Program-made: the position numbers and the translations under genes | Notes under the pieces: model-generated | Database searches by the model: none | Told to the model about the DNA's origin: nothing | Seen by the model: the letters and a program-made list of their open reading frames with translations, nothing else | DNA from: Azospirillum doebereinerae | GTDB taxonomy: Bacteria > Pseudomonadota > Alphaproteobacteria > Azospirillales > Azospirillaceae | Length of the DNA: 64,000 nucleotides | Direction: 5' to 3' | Assembly: GCF_003989665.1 (NCBI RefSeq) | Contig: NZ_RZIJ01000002.1 | Coordinates: 124,001-188,000 of the forward strand | In this document: positions 1-8,165 of the stretch, piece after piece | How the letters are laid out: each line of letters starts with the position of its first letter | How positions within the stretch are numbered: position 1 is the first letter of the stretch

Positions 1-965
1 ACGGCACCGGAGTCGCCCTCTTCCCGAGCGATGGCGCGAACGCGCTGGAGCTTCTGCGGGCCGCGACCACCGCCGCGCATCAGGCGATGGAAGGCAAGAC
101 CCCCTGGTGCCGCTACGACGCGGCCCAGGACCACGCGTCCCAGCGGGCCTTCCACCTGCTCCGCGACATGGTGCCGGCGGTCGCCGCCACGGACCAGTTC
201 AGGATCGTCTACCAGCCGAAGATCGACTTGGCGACCCGGCAGTGCGTGGGGTCGGAGGCCCTGCTGCGCTGGGTCCACCCGGACCTCGGCCCGATCTCCC
301 CGGCGGAGTTCATCCCCTTGGCGGAGCGGACGGCCTTCGTCCGGCCGATCACCGACTGGGTCCTGAACGTGGTTCTGGCCCAGGTGGCCCAGTGGGAAAA
401 AGCGGGGATCCGGCTGCGCACCTCGATCAACCTGTCGATGCTCGACCTCGAAGCCGACGATTTCAGCAACCGCATCACCGCCTTGCTCGACCATTACGGC
501 GTTTCGCCGGACCTCATCGACTTCGAGGTGACGGAGAGCGCGCTGATGAAGGATCGCGGCAAGGTCAACCGGCAGTTCAAACGGATCCGCCAGCTTGGGA
601 TCGAGTTCGAGATCGACGATTTCGGCACCGGGCAGAGCGCCCTGTCCTACCTGAAATACATTCCGGCCTCGGTGGTGAAGATCGACAAGCTGTTCGTCCA
701 GGCACTCACCACGGACCGGAACGACCAGATCATGGTACGCTCCACCATCGACCTCGCCCACGAGCTTGGGTACCGGGTGGTGGCGGAGGGAATCGAAACC
801 GTCGAGGTCTACGACTGGCTGCGCACCCATGGCTGCGACATCGGCCAAGGCTACCTGATGTCGCGCCCGCTGGAGGCCCCGGCCTTCGAAGCGTGGCTTC
901 GCGCCGGGGGCTTCTCGGGACAGCCGCAAAAGACTCTCTGCGGAGCGAACGCCGGCAACGACTGA
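1..965 (+). CDS. GGDEF/EAL protein, 3' part (cyclic-di-GMP phosphodiesterase)
   Basis: The gene is cut by the left window edge; the frame is open from base 3. The first 30 or so residues look like the tail of a GGDEF domain, and the rest is an EAL domain that hydrolyses cyclic di-GMP. The catalytic set is complete: EALLRW, the Asn of SINLS, EVTES, the DDFGTG pair, the Lys of KIDK, EGIET and GQGYLMSRP. Phosphodiesterase activity is therefore likely. Any N-terminal sensor and the state of the GGDEF active site lie outside the window. It converges on ackA, with a shared hairpin between the two stops. Confidence 0.93.
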   Translation, partial: GTGVALFPSDGANALELLRAATTAAHQAMEGKTPWCRYDAAQDHASQRAFHLLRDMVPAVAATDQFRIVYQPKIDLATRQCVGSEALLRWVHPDLGPISPAEFIPLAERTAFVRPITDWVLNVVLAQVAQWEKAGIRLRTSINLSMLDLEADDFSNRITALLDHYGVSPDLIDFEVTESALMKDRGKVNRQFKRIRQLGIEFEIDDFGTGQSALSYLKYIPASVVKIDKLFVQALTTDRNDQIMVRSTIDLAHELGYRVVAEGIETVEVYDWLRTHGCDIGQGYLMSRPLEAPAFEAWLRAGGFSGQPQKTLCGANAGND

Positions 966-992
966 GCGCCTGGCGTTCGCCCTCACGGGAAA

Positions 993-1014
993 GGGGACCG
1001 ATTGAGCGGTCCCC
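993..1014 (-). terminator. hairpin between EAL gene and ackA
   Basis: A perfect 8-bp stem, GGGGACCG/CGGTCCCC with a 6-nt loop, lies between two convergent genes. On the minus strand it is followed by CCCCTTT, so it fits best as the ackA terminator, possibly bidirectional. Confidence 0.6.
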
Positions 1015-1019
1015 GATCC

Positions 1020-2204
1020 TTACGCCGCCAGCGCGTTGCGGGTGTGCAGCGCGATCATCCGTTCCTCGTCGGTCGGGATGACGTAGACCGGGATGCGGCT
1101 GTCACCCGAGGAGATTTTCGCCGCGTTGGCCGTGTTGGCCGCCGCGTCGATGCTCACCCCCAGCCAGGCCAGCTTCTCAGCCACCAGCGCCCGCACCGGG
1201 GCGGAGCGCTCGCCGATGCCGGCCGTGAAGACCAGCGCGTCGATGCCGCCCATCGAGGAGGCCAGAGCGCCCGTCTCCTTGGCGATGCGGAAGCCGAACA
1301 GTTCCACCGCCTCCTGGGCGTGCGGGTCGGCGCTCTCCAGCAGGGCGCGCATGTCGTTCGACACGCCCGACACGCCGAGCAGCCCCGACTTGTTGTAGAG
1401 CAGCTTTTCGATGGCGCCGGCGTCCATCCCCTTCTCGCGCATCAGGTAGATCAGCACGCCGGGGTCGATGGCGCCGCAGCGGGTGCCCATCGGCAGACCG
1501 TCGAGCGCCGTGAAGCCCATCGTGCTGTCCATGCTGCGCCCGGCGTGGAGCGCGCACATGCTGGCGCCGCTGCCCAGATGCGCCACCACGACCCGCGCGT
1601 CGGCCAGTTCCGGCGCGATCTCCGGCAGGCGGCGGGCGATGTACTCGTAGCTCAGGCCGTGGAAGCCGTAGCGGCGCACGCCCTCGTCGGTCAGGTCGCG
1701 CGGAATGGCGAACATGCCGGCCTGCCAGGGCTGGCCCCGGTGGAAGGCGGTGTCGAAGCAGGCGACCTGCGGCAGTTCCGGATGCGCCTCGGCCAGCGCG
1801 CGGATGGCGGCAAGGTTGTGCGGCTGGTGCAGCGGGGCCAGCGGAACCAGCCCCTCCAGCTCATCCAGCACCGCCGGGGTGATGCGGACCGGGGCGGCGT
1901 GGCGGATGCCGCCATGCACCACCCGGTGGCCGGCGGCGACCAGCGTCGCCCCGTCCAGCCGGGCCTCGATCCAGTCGAGCAGGTAGGCGAGCAGCGCGGT
2001 GCGGTCGGACGCCTCGCCCGGCTGCCACGCCTTGCCCTCCAGCGGCTTGCGGTCGATGTCCTTGGCCTCGAACACCGGCGCGGTGCCGATGCCCGAGATC
2101 TGGCCGTTGATGGCCGCCACCGGGTCGCCGGCCCCGCTGTCGCGGAAGACCGAGAATTTCAGGCTCGAAGACCCGGCGTTGATGACGAGGATGGCCTTGG
2201 TCAT
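1020..2204 (-). CDS. ackA: acetate kinase
   Basis: Makes acetyl phosphate from acetate and ATP, or the reverse, in the cytosol. The protein is 394 residues and starts MTKAILVINAGSSSLKF, the acetate-kinase phosphate loop. GHRVVHGG and GTRCGAIDPG, carrying the catalytic arginines, are present. The histidine motif reads HLGSGAS where most enzymes have HLGNGAS. The ATG at 2204 is chosen over an in-frame ATG at 2240 because a GAGGAGG ribosome site precedes it and because it starts exactly at the family N-terminus. It lies 10 bp after the Pta-fusion gene, so the two form an operon for acetyl-CoA/acetate interconversion. Confidence 0.96.
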   Translation of the reverse strand: MTKAILVINAGSSSLKFSVFRDSGAGDPVAAINGQISGIGTAPVFEAKDIDRKPLEGKAWQPGEASDRTALLAYLLDWIEARLDGATLVAAGHRVVHGGIRHAAPVRITPAVLDELEGLVPLAPLHQPHNLAAIRALAEAHPELPQVACFDTAFHRGQPWQAGMFAIPRDLTDEGVRRYGFHGLSYEYIARRLPEIAPELADARVVVAHLGSGASMCALHAGRSMDSTMGFTALDGLPMGTRCGAIDPGVLIYLMREKGMDAGAIEKLLYNKSGLLGVSGVSNDMRALLESADPHAQEAVELFGFRIAKETGALASSMGGIDALVFTAGIGERSAPVRALVAEKLAWLGVSIDAAANTANAAKISSGDSRIPVYVIPTDEERMIALHTRNALAA

Positions 2205-2214
2205 GGCGTCCTCC

Positions 2215-3684
2215 TCACTCGGCGGCCGAGGCGGCGCCACGGCGTCGGGCGGCGGCGGACAGCACCGCGACGGCGCAGGAGGCCAGACGGGTGCGGACGT
2301 TGTCGGCGCGGCTGGTCAGGATGATCGGCACGCGGGCGCCGAGCACGATGCCGGCGGCGTCGGCGTGGGCCAGGAAGGACAACTGCTTGGCCAGCATGTT
2401 GCCGGCCTCCAGGTCGGGGACCAGCAGGATGTCGGCCTTGCCCGACACGTCGGACGTGATGCCCTTGGTGATCGCGGCCTCGCGGCTGATAGCGTTGTCG
2501 AAGGCCAGCGGGCCGTCGAGGATCCCGCCGGTGATCTGGCCGCGGTCGGCCATCTTGCACAGCGCGGCGGCTTCCAGCGTCGAGGCGATCTTCGGGTTCA
2601 CCGTCTCGACCGCCGACAGGATGGCGACGCGCGGCACCTCGACGCCCAGCACCTTGGCGAGGTCGATGGCGTTCTGGACGATGTGGACCTTGTCCTCCAG
2701 CGTCGGGTAGATGTTGATCGCCGCGTCGGTGATCAGCAGCGGGCGCGGGTAGGTCGGCACGTTCATCACGAAGACGTGGCTGAGGCGCCGGCCGGTGCGC
2801 AGGCCGGTCTCCTTGCGGACGACCTCGCCCATCAGCTCGTCGGTGTGCAACGAACCCTTCATCACAGCCTCGACCTCGCCGGTGCGGGCCAGACGGACGC
2901 CGGTCTCGGCCGAGGCGTGGCTGTGCGGCACGTCGATGATGCGGAAGCGGGAGATGTCCAGCCCGAAGGTCTCGGCGACCGAACGGATCTTGGATTCCGG
3001 ACCGACCAGGATCGGGTCGATCAGGTTGGCCTCGGCGGCCTCGACGGCGCCGCGCAGCGAGCTTTCGTCGCAGGGATGCACGACGGCGGTCGGCACCGGC
3101 GGCAGCGCCTCGCACTTCTTCAGCATCAGCTCGTGGCCGTCGTGCCGGATGACCTGCACCTGCGGCAGTTCGGTGACGGCGCGGCGGACCTTCTCGGTCG
3201 GGGCGATCACCTCGGCGACGCCGGACAGCACGGTCTTGCCGTCCTGGTTGGCGGCGAGGCAGTCGAACACCACCGTCTTGCGCTCGGGATCCTTGGACTT
3301 GGCGGTGACGGTGACGGTGACGATGTCGCCCAGCAGCACCGGGCGCTGGAAGCGCAGATCCTGCCCGACATAGACGGTCCCAGGGCCGGGCAGCAGCGTG
3401 CCCAACACCGCCGAGATCAGCGACCCCGACCACATGCCGTGCCCGACCACCTTGTGGTCGTCGGCGTAGCTCTCGTCGATGTGCGAGGGGTTCAGGTCAC
3501 CGGACACCGTGGCGAACAGCTCGATGTCGGACATGGTCAGACGGCGCGACAGGCTGGCCTGCTGCCCGATCTGGATTTCGTCGAACGTGATGTTTTCGAT
3601 CATGGTGCTGCCGTTGTTGCCGGTCGGAACGGTGCCGCTGCGGCCGTAGAGGTCGGACGCGAGGGCGGCGGTGACGGTGTCCAT
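2215..3684 (-). CDS. MaoC hydratase - phosphate acetyltransferase fusion
   Basis: A 489-residue two-domain protein. Residues about 30-160 are a MaoC/(R)-specific enoyl-CoA hydratase hot-dog fold, with a DLNPSH-type active-site motif and the following VVGHGM. Residues about 180-480 are a Pta/Ptb phosphotransacylase that swaps CoA for phosphate. With ackA, 10 bp downstream, it can turn acyl-CoA into acyl phosphate and then acid plus ATP. The ATG at 3684 follows AGGAG; an in-frame ATG at 3603 lacks a ribosome site. The hydratase half suggests a link to short-chain acyl-CoA or PHB turnover (inference). Confidence 0.93.
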   Translation of the reverse strand: MDTVTAALASDLYGRSGTVPTGNNGSTMIENITFDEIQIGQQASLSRRLTMSDIELFATVSGDLNPSHIDESYADDHKVVGHGMWSGSLISAVLGTLLPGPGTVYVGQDLRFQRPVLLGDIVTVTVTAKSKDPERKTVVFDCLAANQDGKTVLSGVAEVIAPTEKVRRAVTELPQVQVIRHDGHELMLKKCEALPPVPTAVVHPCDESSLRGAVEAAEANLIDPILVGPESKIRSVAETFGLDISRFRIIDVPHSHASAETGVRLARTGEVEAVMKGSLHTDELMGEVVRKETGLRTGRRLSHVFVMNVPTYPRPLLITDAAINIYPTLEDKVHIVQNAIDLAKVLGVEVPRVAILSAVETVNPKIASTLEAAALCKMADRGQITGGILDGPLAFDNAISREAAITKGITSDVSGKADILLVPDLEAGNMLAKQLSFLAHADAAGIVLGARVPIILTSRADNVRTRLASCAVAVLSAAARRRGAASAAE

Positions 3685-4079
3685 CTCAAGCTCCTAAAAG
3701 GATCGCGGCGCCGGACGCCCGGTGTTTCCCGGTCCGGTTTTGGGCCGTGTCCTCCCGATCCCGGTTCCTTCGAAAAGGCCTGGACCCGTGTTGTTGGGTT
3801 CCTTCGAAACGGAACCAAAAGCTGTCAAGGAAAGGCGCCCAATAAGGCGGCTTCCATGCGGCGCCATAAATAGCGCCGAACCCCCCGCCGCCCAATGACC
3901 TATGTCAAAAGACCTTGTTAAGCCGTTGTTACAGCAAAGTTACTAAGTTCTTTTCGGAAAACTGAGCAGTCGCAGCATAGCGGAAACTTGCGCAACCGGA
4001 ACGGGGAAATCCCACCCCATCACGAGACTGCCACGATTTTGCAACGCGGGGAATGGATTACGCCCGCGCACAACGGGCG
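3685..4079. other. pta-ackA upstream region, no gene
   Basis: No convincing gene. It holds the pta upstream region with two GGTTCCTTCGAAA repeats (3763-3775, 3797-3809) and a minus-strand TTGACA at 3823-3828. An AT-rich segment at 3900-3955 contains two GTTAC words one helical turn apart. A 7-bp stem, ACGCCCG/CGGGCGT (4060-4080), touches the stop codon of the kinase upstream on this strand and may be its terminator. Confidence 0.6.
3763..3828 (-). promoter_or_regulatory. candidate pta-ackA operator
   Basis: GGTTCCTTCGAAA occurs twice, 34 bp apart start to start. The second copy extends into the dyad GGTTCCTTCGAAACGGAACC (3797-3816). On the minus strand the dyad sits directly downstream of a consensus -35 TTGACA (3823-3828). 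I could not find a good -10 at the right distance. The layout suggests a repressor or activator site on the pta promoter; the regulator is unknown. Confidence 0.45.
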
Positions 4080-6260
4080 TCAGACCATGGATTCCGCCCG
4101 CAGGACCAGCGGAACGCTGATGGAGAACACCGTGCCCCGCCCCACGCGGGACTGAACCGTCACCGGGTGGTCGAGGATCTGCGCGGTGCGGCGCACGATG
4201 GACAGGCCGAGGCCAAGGCCGCCCGTGCTGTCGCGCCGGTCGGTGCCGCAGCGGTAGAAATCCTCGAAGATGGCCGACATCTGGTCGGCCGGTATGCCCG
4301 GACCGGTGTCCCAGACCTCGATCGCCAACCGGTCGCCCCGGCGACGGCATCCCATCAGGATGCTCCCCCGCTCCGTGTAGCGGAGCGCGTTGACCAGCAG
4401 GTTGCGCAGCATCCGCTCCAGCAGGATCGGGTCGCTGCACACCCGCGCCGACGACGGCACGGCGCGCAGCGTCAGGCCGCGTTCGAGGGCCTGCTCGGCG
4501 ATCTCCGTCACCAGCCGGGACAGGATCTCGTGGACGTCGAACTCGATCACGCGGGGCTGGACGTTCCCCGCCTCCAGCGCCGAGGTGTCGAGCAGCGCGG
4601 AAAGCAGCGCGTTTCCGGCGGTCAACGCCTCCCCCAGCTTGCCGGCGATTTCCAGATGCTGGGGATCGGTCAGCTTGCTGACCAGGATGTGATGGAACAG
4701 GCTCATGGCCTGGAAGGGTTGGCGCAGATCGTGGCTGGCCGCCGCGAGGAAGCGGGATTTGGCTTGGTTGGCGTGTTCCGCCTCGCCATGGGCGTCGGCC
4801 AGCGCCTGCCGGATTTCCCAAGCCTCGGTCACGTCGATGGCGGCCGAGAACAGCCCCGACACGGCGCCCGAATCGTCGTGCATCGGCTCCACGGAGAGGT
4901 CGAACACCTTCCTCTGCCCGCCGACGGTCAAAGGAACCTCCTGGCGAACGCCGATTCCCGTCTCCAGCACCGGCCGCTTGATCGCGTCCAGCAACGCCGC
5001 GTCCTCCGCGTCGTACAGGTCGGCGTGGCTGTGCCCGATCAGATCCTCCGGCATGCGGGCGGCCTGTGGACTGTAGATCCAGAGATAGCGCAGGTCGCGG
5101 TCCTGGCTGAACAGGGCCACTCGCGAGTGGCGGAGCGCGAGGCGGAAACGTTCCTCGCTCTCGCGCAGCGCGCGGGCCATGGCGGCGCGTGCGCGGGCTT
5201 CCCTCTGCAACAGGCGCTTGGCGCACGCCTCGCGCCGGACATAGCCGACCAAACCTCCGGTCAGCAGCAGCCCGCACCCCAGAATCATCCAGGCCGACCG
5301 GTTCTGCGGACCGAACAGCGACGGTGGCTGCGGCACCACCAGCAGACGCCAGGACCGGCCACCGAAGCCTATCCCATGCGCGATGGCCGGGGTTTCGGCC
5401 AGCCTCTCCATGGGCAAGGGCGCGAAGGGCTCGCTCCGCTCCAGCGCGCCGGGACGGGCCGCGAGAACCCGCGTCGCCGACGCGGTCCAGCCGCCGATCA
5501 GATAGGCGTCGCCGACGCTCAACCCCACCTGTCCGGCGGCGGCGTTCAACAGTTGGTCCAGTTGGAACGTTGCCCACACATAGCCGGTGAGCGCGTTGCA
5601 GCGCGCCTCGCCGCCCGCGCCCTGCGTGTCGCGCGCGTAGACCGGTAGGAAAGCGGTGGCCGCCCCCGGAGCGGAGGCATCGGCCAGCGCGGACGCGGCG
5701 TCCGTCGCGACGATATCGCCGGACCGGCAGGCCCGGGACAGAAGCGCTGCGCGGTCCGGCGAGGACGTGATGTCCAGGCCGATCAGGCCTTCGGCGGCGC
5801 CAGACGGTTCGACCAGCAGGTTGACATGCAGGTGCTGGGCCGCCAAAGCCGCCGGACCGGTGCCAAGGCGCAGCCTGAAGCCCGGCTGGCCTTCCGCCCT
5901 CATCGCGCTTTCCAGCGACGGCGCTTCGGAGGCTGGAATCCGACGCGCCCAAGCCACGGCGCGCAGGGCCGGGTATAGGGGCAGCAGCGGTTCAGCCAGC
6001 ATGGCAAAACCGCTTCGCGTGACCGGCGCGGTCCCGGCGAGCGGCCCACTCAGGGCACGCAGGAGCAGGACGTGGCGGTCGATGTACTCCTTTAGCGTGT
6101 CGTGCAACTGGGCGGCCTGACGTTCGGCCAGCGCGTGCTCCGCATCCCACGAGGCTTGGCGCACCAGAAGAAAGGCCGCCAGCGACAGCAGCACACCCGC
6201 CGCGACCATCACCGGCACAGCCGGCGTGCTCCCCTCCGTCCACCACCCTATCGATGCCAT
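4080..6260 (-). CDS. CHASE-PAS sensor histidine kinase
   Basis: A membrane sensor kinase of 726 residues. Transmembrane segments lie near residues 16-33 and 323-341. Between them is a periplasmic CHASE-type domain (RALSGPLAG, PALRAVAWARRIP). The cytosolic part has a PAS domain (about 370-478), a dimerisation helix with phospho-acceptor His near 510 in AASHDLRQP, and an ATPase with NLLVNALRYT, DTGPGIP and GLGLGLSIV. There is no receiver of its own. An upstream in-frame ATG (6386) would add 42 residues that do not look like protein, so 6260 is preferred, with a G-rich ribosome site. It follows a hybrid kinase with the same H-box. The CHASE ligand is unknown. Confidence 0.9.
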   Translation of the reverse strand: MASIGWWTEGSTPAVPVMVAAGVLLSLAAFLLVRQASWDAEHALAERQAAQLHDTLKEYIDRHVLLLRALSGPLAGTAPVTRSGFAMLAEPLLPLYPALRAVAWARRIPASEAPSLESAMRAEGQPGFRLRLGTGPAALAAQHLHVNLLVEPSGAAEGLIGLDITSSPDRAALLSRACRSGDIVATDAASALADASAPGAATAFLPVYARDTQGAGGEARCNALTGYVWATFQLDQLLNAAAGQVGLSVGDAYLIGGWTASATRVLAARPGALERSEPFAPLPMERLAETPAIAHGIGFGGRSWRLLVVPQPPSLFGPQNRSAWMILGCGLLLTGGLVGYVRREACAKRLLQREARARAAMARALRESEERFRLALRHSRVALFSQDRDLRYLWIYSPQAARMPEDLIGHSHADLYDAEDAALLDAIKRPVLETGIGVRQEVPLTVGGQRKVFDLSVEPMHDDSGAVSGLFSAAIDVTEAWEIRQALADAHGEAEHANQAKSRFLAAASHDLRQPFQAMSLFHHILVSKLTDPQHLEIAGKLGEALTAGNALLSALLDTSALEAGNVQPRVIEFDVHEILSRLVTEIAEQALERGLTLRAVPSSARVCSDPILLERMLRNLLVNALRYTERGSILMGCRRRGDRLAIEVWDTGPGIPADQMSAIFEDFYRCGTDRRDSTGGLGLGLSIVRRTAQILDHPVTVQSRVGRGTVFSISVPLVLRAESMV

Positions 6261-6533
6261 GCCGCCGCCGCCCCCGCGCCCTGCCGCATTTCGAACATTC
6301 GTGCCTGGGATAACCGTAACAAAGTTACCAAGAGTGATTGTAGCAAAGCCAGGGCGAGAGACCCCAAACAAAAACAGCCTATCCACCGAAAGGATGACAC
6401 GATTCCGTGAGGAAACGAGATAAACAGACAGACAATAAAGTCAACCTGTCAGGAAATGACGATATTTGTCGATCTCTTCCAGAAATATTGCAATTTTGAC
6501 ATTATCGTGTGGAGCCATAATGGAAGATATCAT

Positions 6534-7928
6534 TTATGGACTTCCAGAATCCCGACTCAGAAGCCGCGACACCGCAACACGGAGCGCCAGCGGAGCGATT
6601 GGTTTGTGCAGCAAAGTGTACCCAGACAAGCGCGCCTCCCGCAGCCGTTTGGGATCGGTGTCCCCGGTCAGGATCATGCCGGGCACCGGCTGGCCGAGAA
6701 GCTGGACGATCTGGCGGATGGCGACGATCCCGTTGGCCGTTCCCTTAAGGCGCAGGTCGGAGATGATCAGATCCGGCGGTTGCGGCGCCGGGCCGAGCCG
6801 CTCGACGGCGCCGTCGTAGGATTCGGCGGCGAGCACCGCACAGCCCCATTGGCCGAGCAGCGCCTCCAGCGCGGCCAGCACCATCGGATCGTCCTCGATG
6901 AGCAGGACGCGGGCGCGGCTGATGTCCGGAACGTCCTGGTTCGCCTGGGGCGCCGGGGTGTAAGCGCGCCCCACCCCCTCCCCATCGGCAGCCCGGGGAA
7001 CGGTGACGGCGAAGAGGGTGCCGCGCCCCTCGACCGAGCAGACCTCCAGGCGCAGGCCGAGCCGCCGGGCCAGCCCGCGCGCCAGGGCCAAGCCGAGGCC
7101 GAGCGTGCCGGGGCCGTCGCCGGCCGGCCGCTCCAGCTCGTCTCTCAGGGCTTGAAGCTGGACCGGCGTCAGACCGCGCCCGCTGTCCCACAGCTCCACG
7201 CGCACGCCGTCGCCGCGCGGGCGGCAGCCCAACACCACGCGCCCTCGCGGCGTCTGGCGCAGCGCGTTGGCGATCAGCCCATGCAGCAGCCGTTCCAACA
7301 GTCCCGAGTCGGTGTGGACGATGGCCGAGCAGGGCATGACGGTGAAGCGGGACCCGCGCTCCGCAAAGCGCGGCACCACGTCGAGCGCCAGCCGCATCAG
7401 CACGCCGTTGATCGCCTGCGGCCGGGTTTCCGGCTCGATCAGCCCGGCTTCCAGCCGTACCAGATCGAAATGGCCGTCCACCATGCTCCGCATCGATTCG
7501 ACAGCCTGCGCCATCGAGCGCAGCAGGTCGCGCGCGGCACGGTCCGCCGTCATCCGCCCGTCGAGCGTGCCGATCAGAAGCGACATGGCGGCCAGCGGCT
7601 GGCGCAGGTCATGGCTGGCCGCTGCGAACAGCCGGCCCGACAGATCGCTGGACCGGACCGGCGGCGGCACGGCCTTGCCGACGACCCGCAGGAAACCGCC
7701 GCCAGCCAGCGCCGCGTCGACGCACTGCGCCCCGTCGAACAGGGGCTGGAGCGCGGCCAGTTCCGCCCCGGCGACCAGAAGCCTGGAGGCGCCGGGAAGG
7801 GCGGCGGCGTCCGCCGTCCAGCCCTGCAGACGCCCCTCGCCGTCGAAGACCAGCGTGGGATCGCCGCTCCGGCTCTGCTCCATGCCCTTTGCACCGCCGC
7901 TTCCGGCGTCGCCTTGGCTGCCGTCCAT
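6534..7928 (-). CDS. hybrid histidine kinase with C-terminal receiver
   Basis: A soluble kinase of about 464 residues with no membrane segment. A short N-terminal region (degenerate PAS-like) precedes the H-box AASHDLRQP (His near 106). The ATPase domain has a weakened N-box (LIANALRQT), DSGRG and GLGLALA. The C-terminal receiver starts at VLLIEDD and has its phospho-Asp in LIISDLRLKG and a Lys in LLHKP. The H-box is the same subtype as in the CHASE kinase downstream on this strand, so the two may form mixed relays. The start is uncertain: ATG 7928 is used, while ATG 7883 (behind AAAGGG) would remove 15 residues. Confidence 0.88.
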   Translation of the reverse strand: MDGSQGDAGSGGAKGMEQSRSGDPTLVFDGEGRLQGWTADAAALPGASRLLVAGAELAALQPLFDGAQCVDAALAGGGFLRVVGKAVPPPVRSSDLSGRLFAAASHDLRQPLAAMSLLIGTLDGRMTADRAARDLLRSMAQAVESMRSMVDGHFDLVRLEAGLIEPETRPQAINGVLMRLALDVVPRFAERGSRFTVMPCSAIVHTDSGLLERLLHGLIANALRQTPRGRVVLGCRPRGDGVRVELWDSGRGLTPVQLQALRDELERPAGDGPGTLGLGLALARGLARRLGLRLEVCSVEGRGTLFAVTVPRAADGEGVGRAYTPAPQANQDVPDISRARVLLIEDDPMVLAALEALLGQWGCAVLAAESYDGAVERLGPAPQPPDLIISDLRLKGTANGIVAIRQIVQLLGQPVPGMILTGDTDPKRLREARLSGYTLLHKPIAPLALRVAVSRLLSRDSGSP

Positions 7929-8165
7929 GGTCACGGCTATCCATCCCGTCTTTCGCGCACCCGATGCAAAACAGTACGAGCCGCCCAACCCTTTGGAAAG
8001 CCAGCCATTCGTTAGACTGAAGTCCGCAAGAAGGGCCGTGGCGGATACGGAAAGATCGCTATTTTCTCAAATTTTATGTAAAAGTGTATTCTGTCCAAAT
8101 CCCGTTTCAATTCGTCAAATATTCAGAGCGGATTCCATAATTCTCTTTATGGATTCTTAGGACTA

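Noticed and set aside
3804..3820. A -10 element for the pta promoter at normal spacing from TTGACA
   Set aside because: The hexamer at the expected place reads GAAGGA and does not resemble TATAAT, so no full promoter is claimed.
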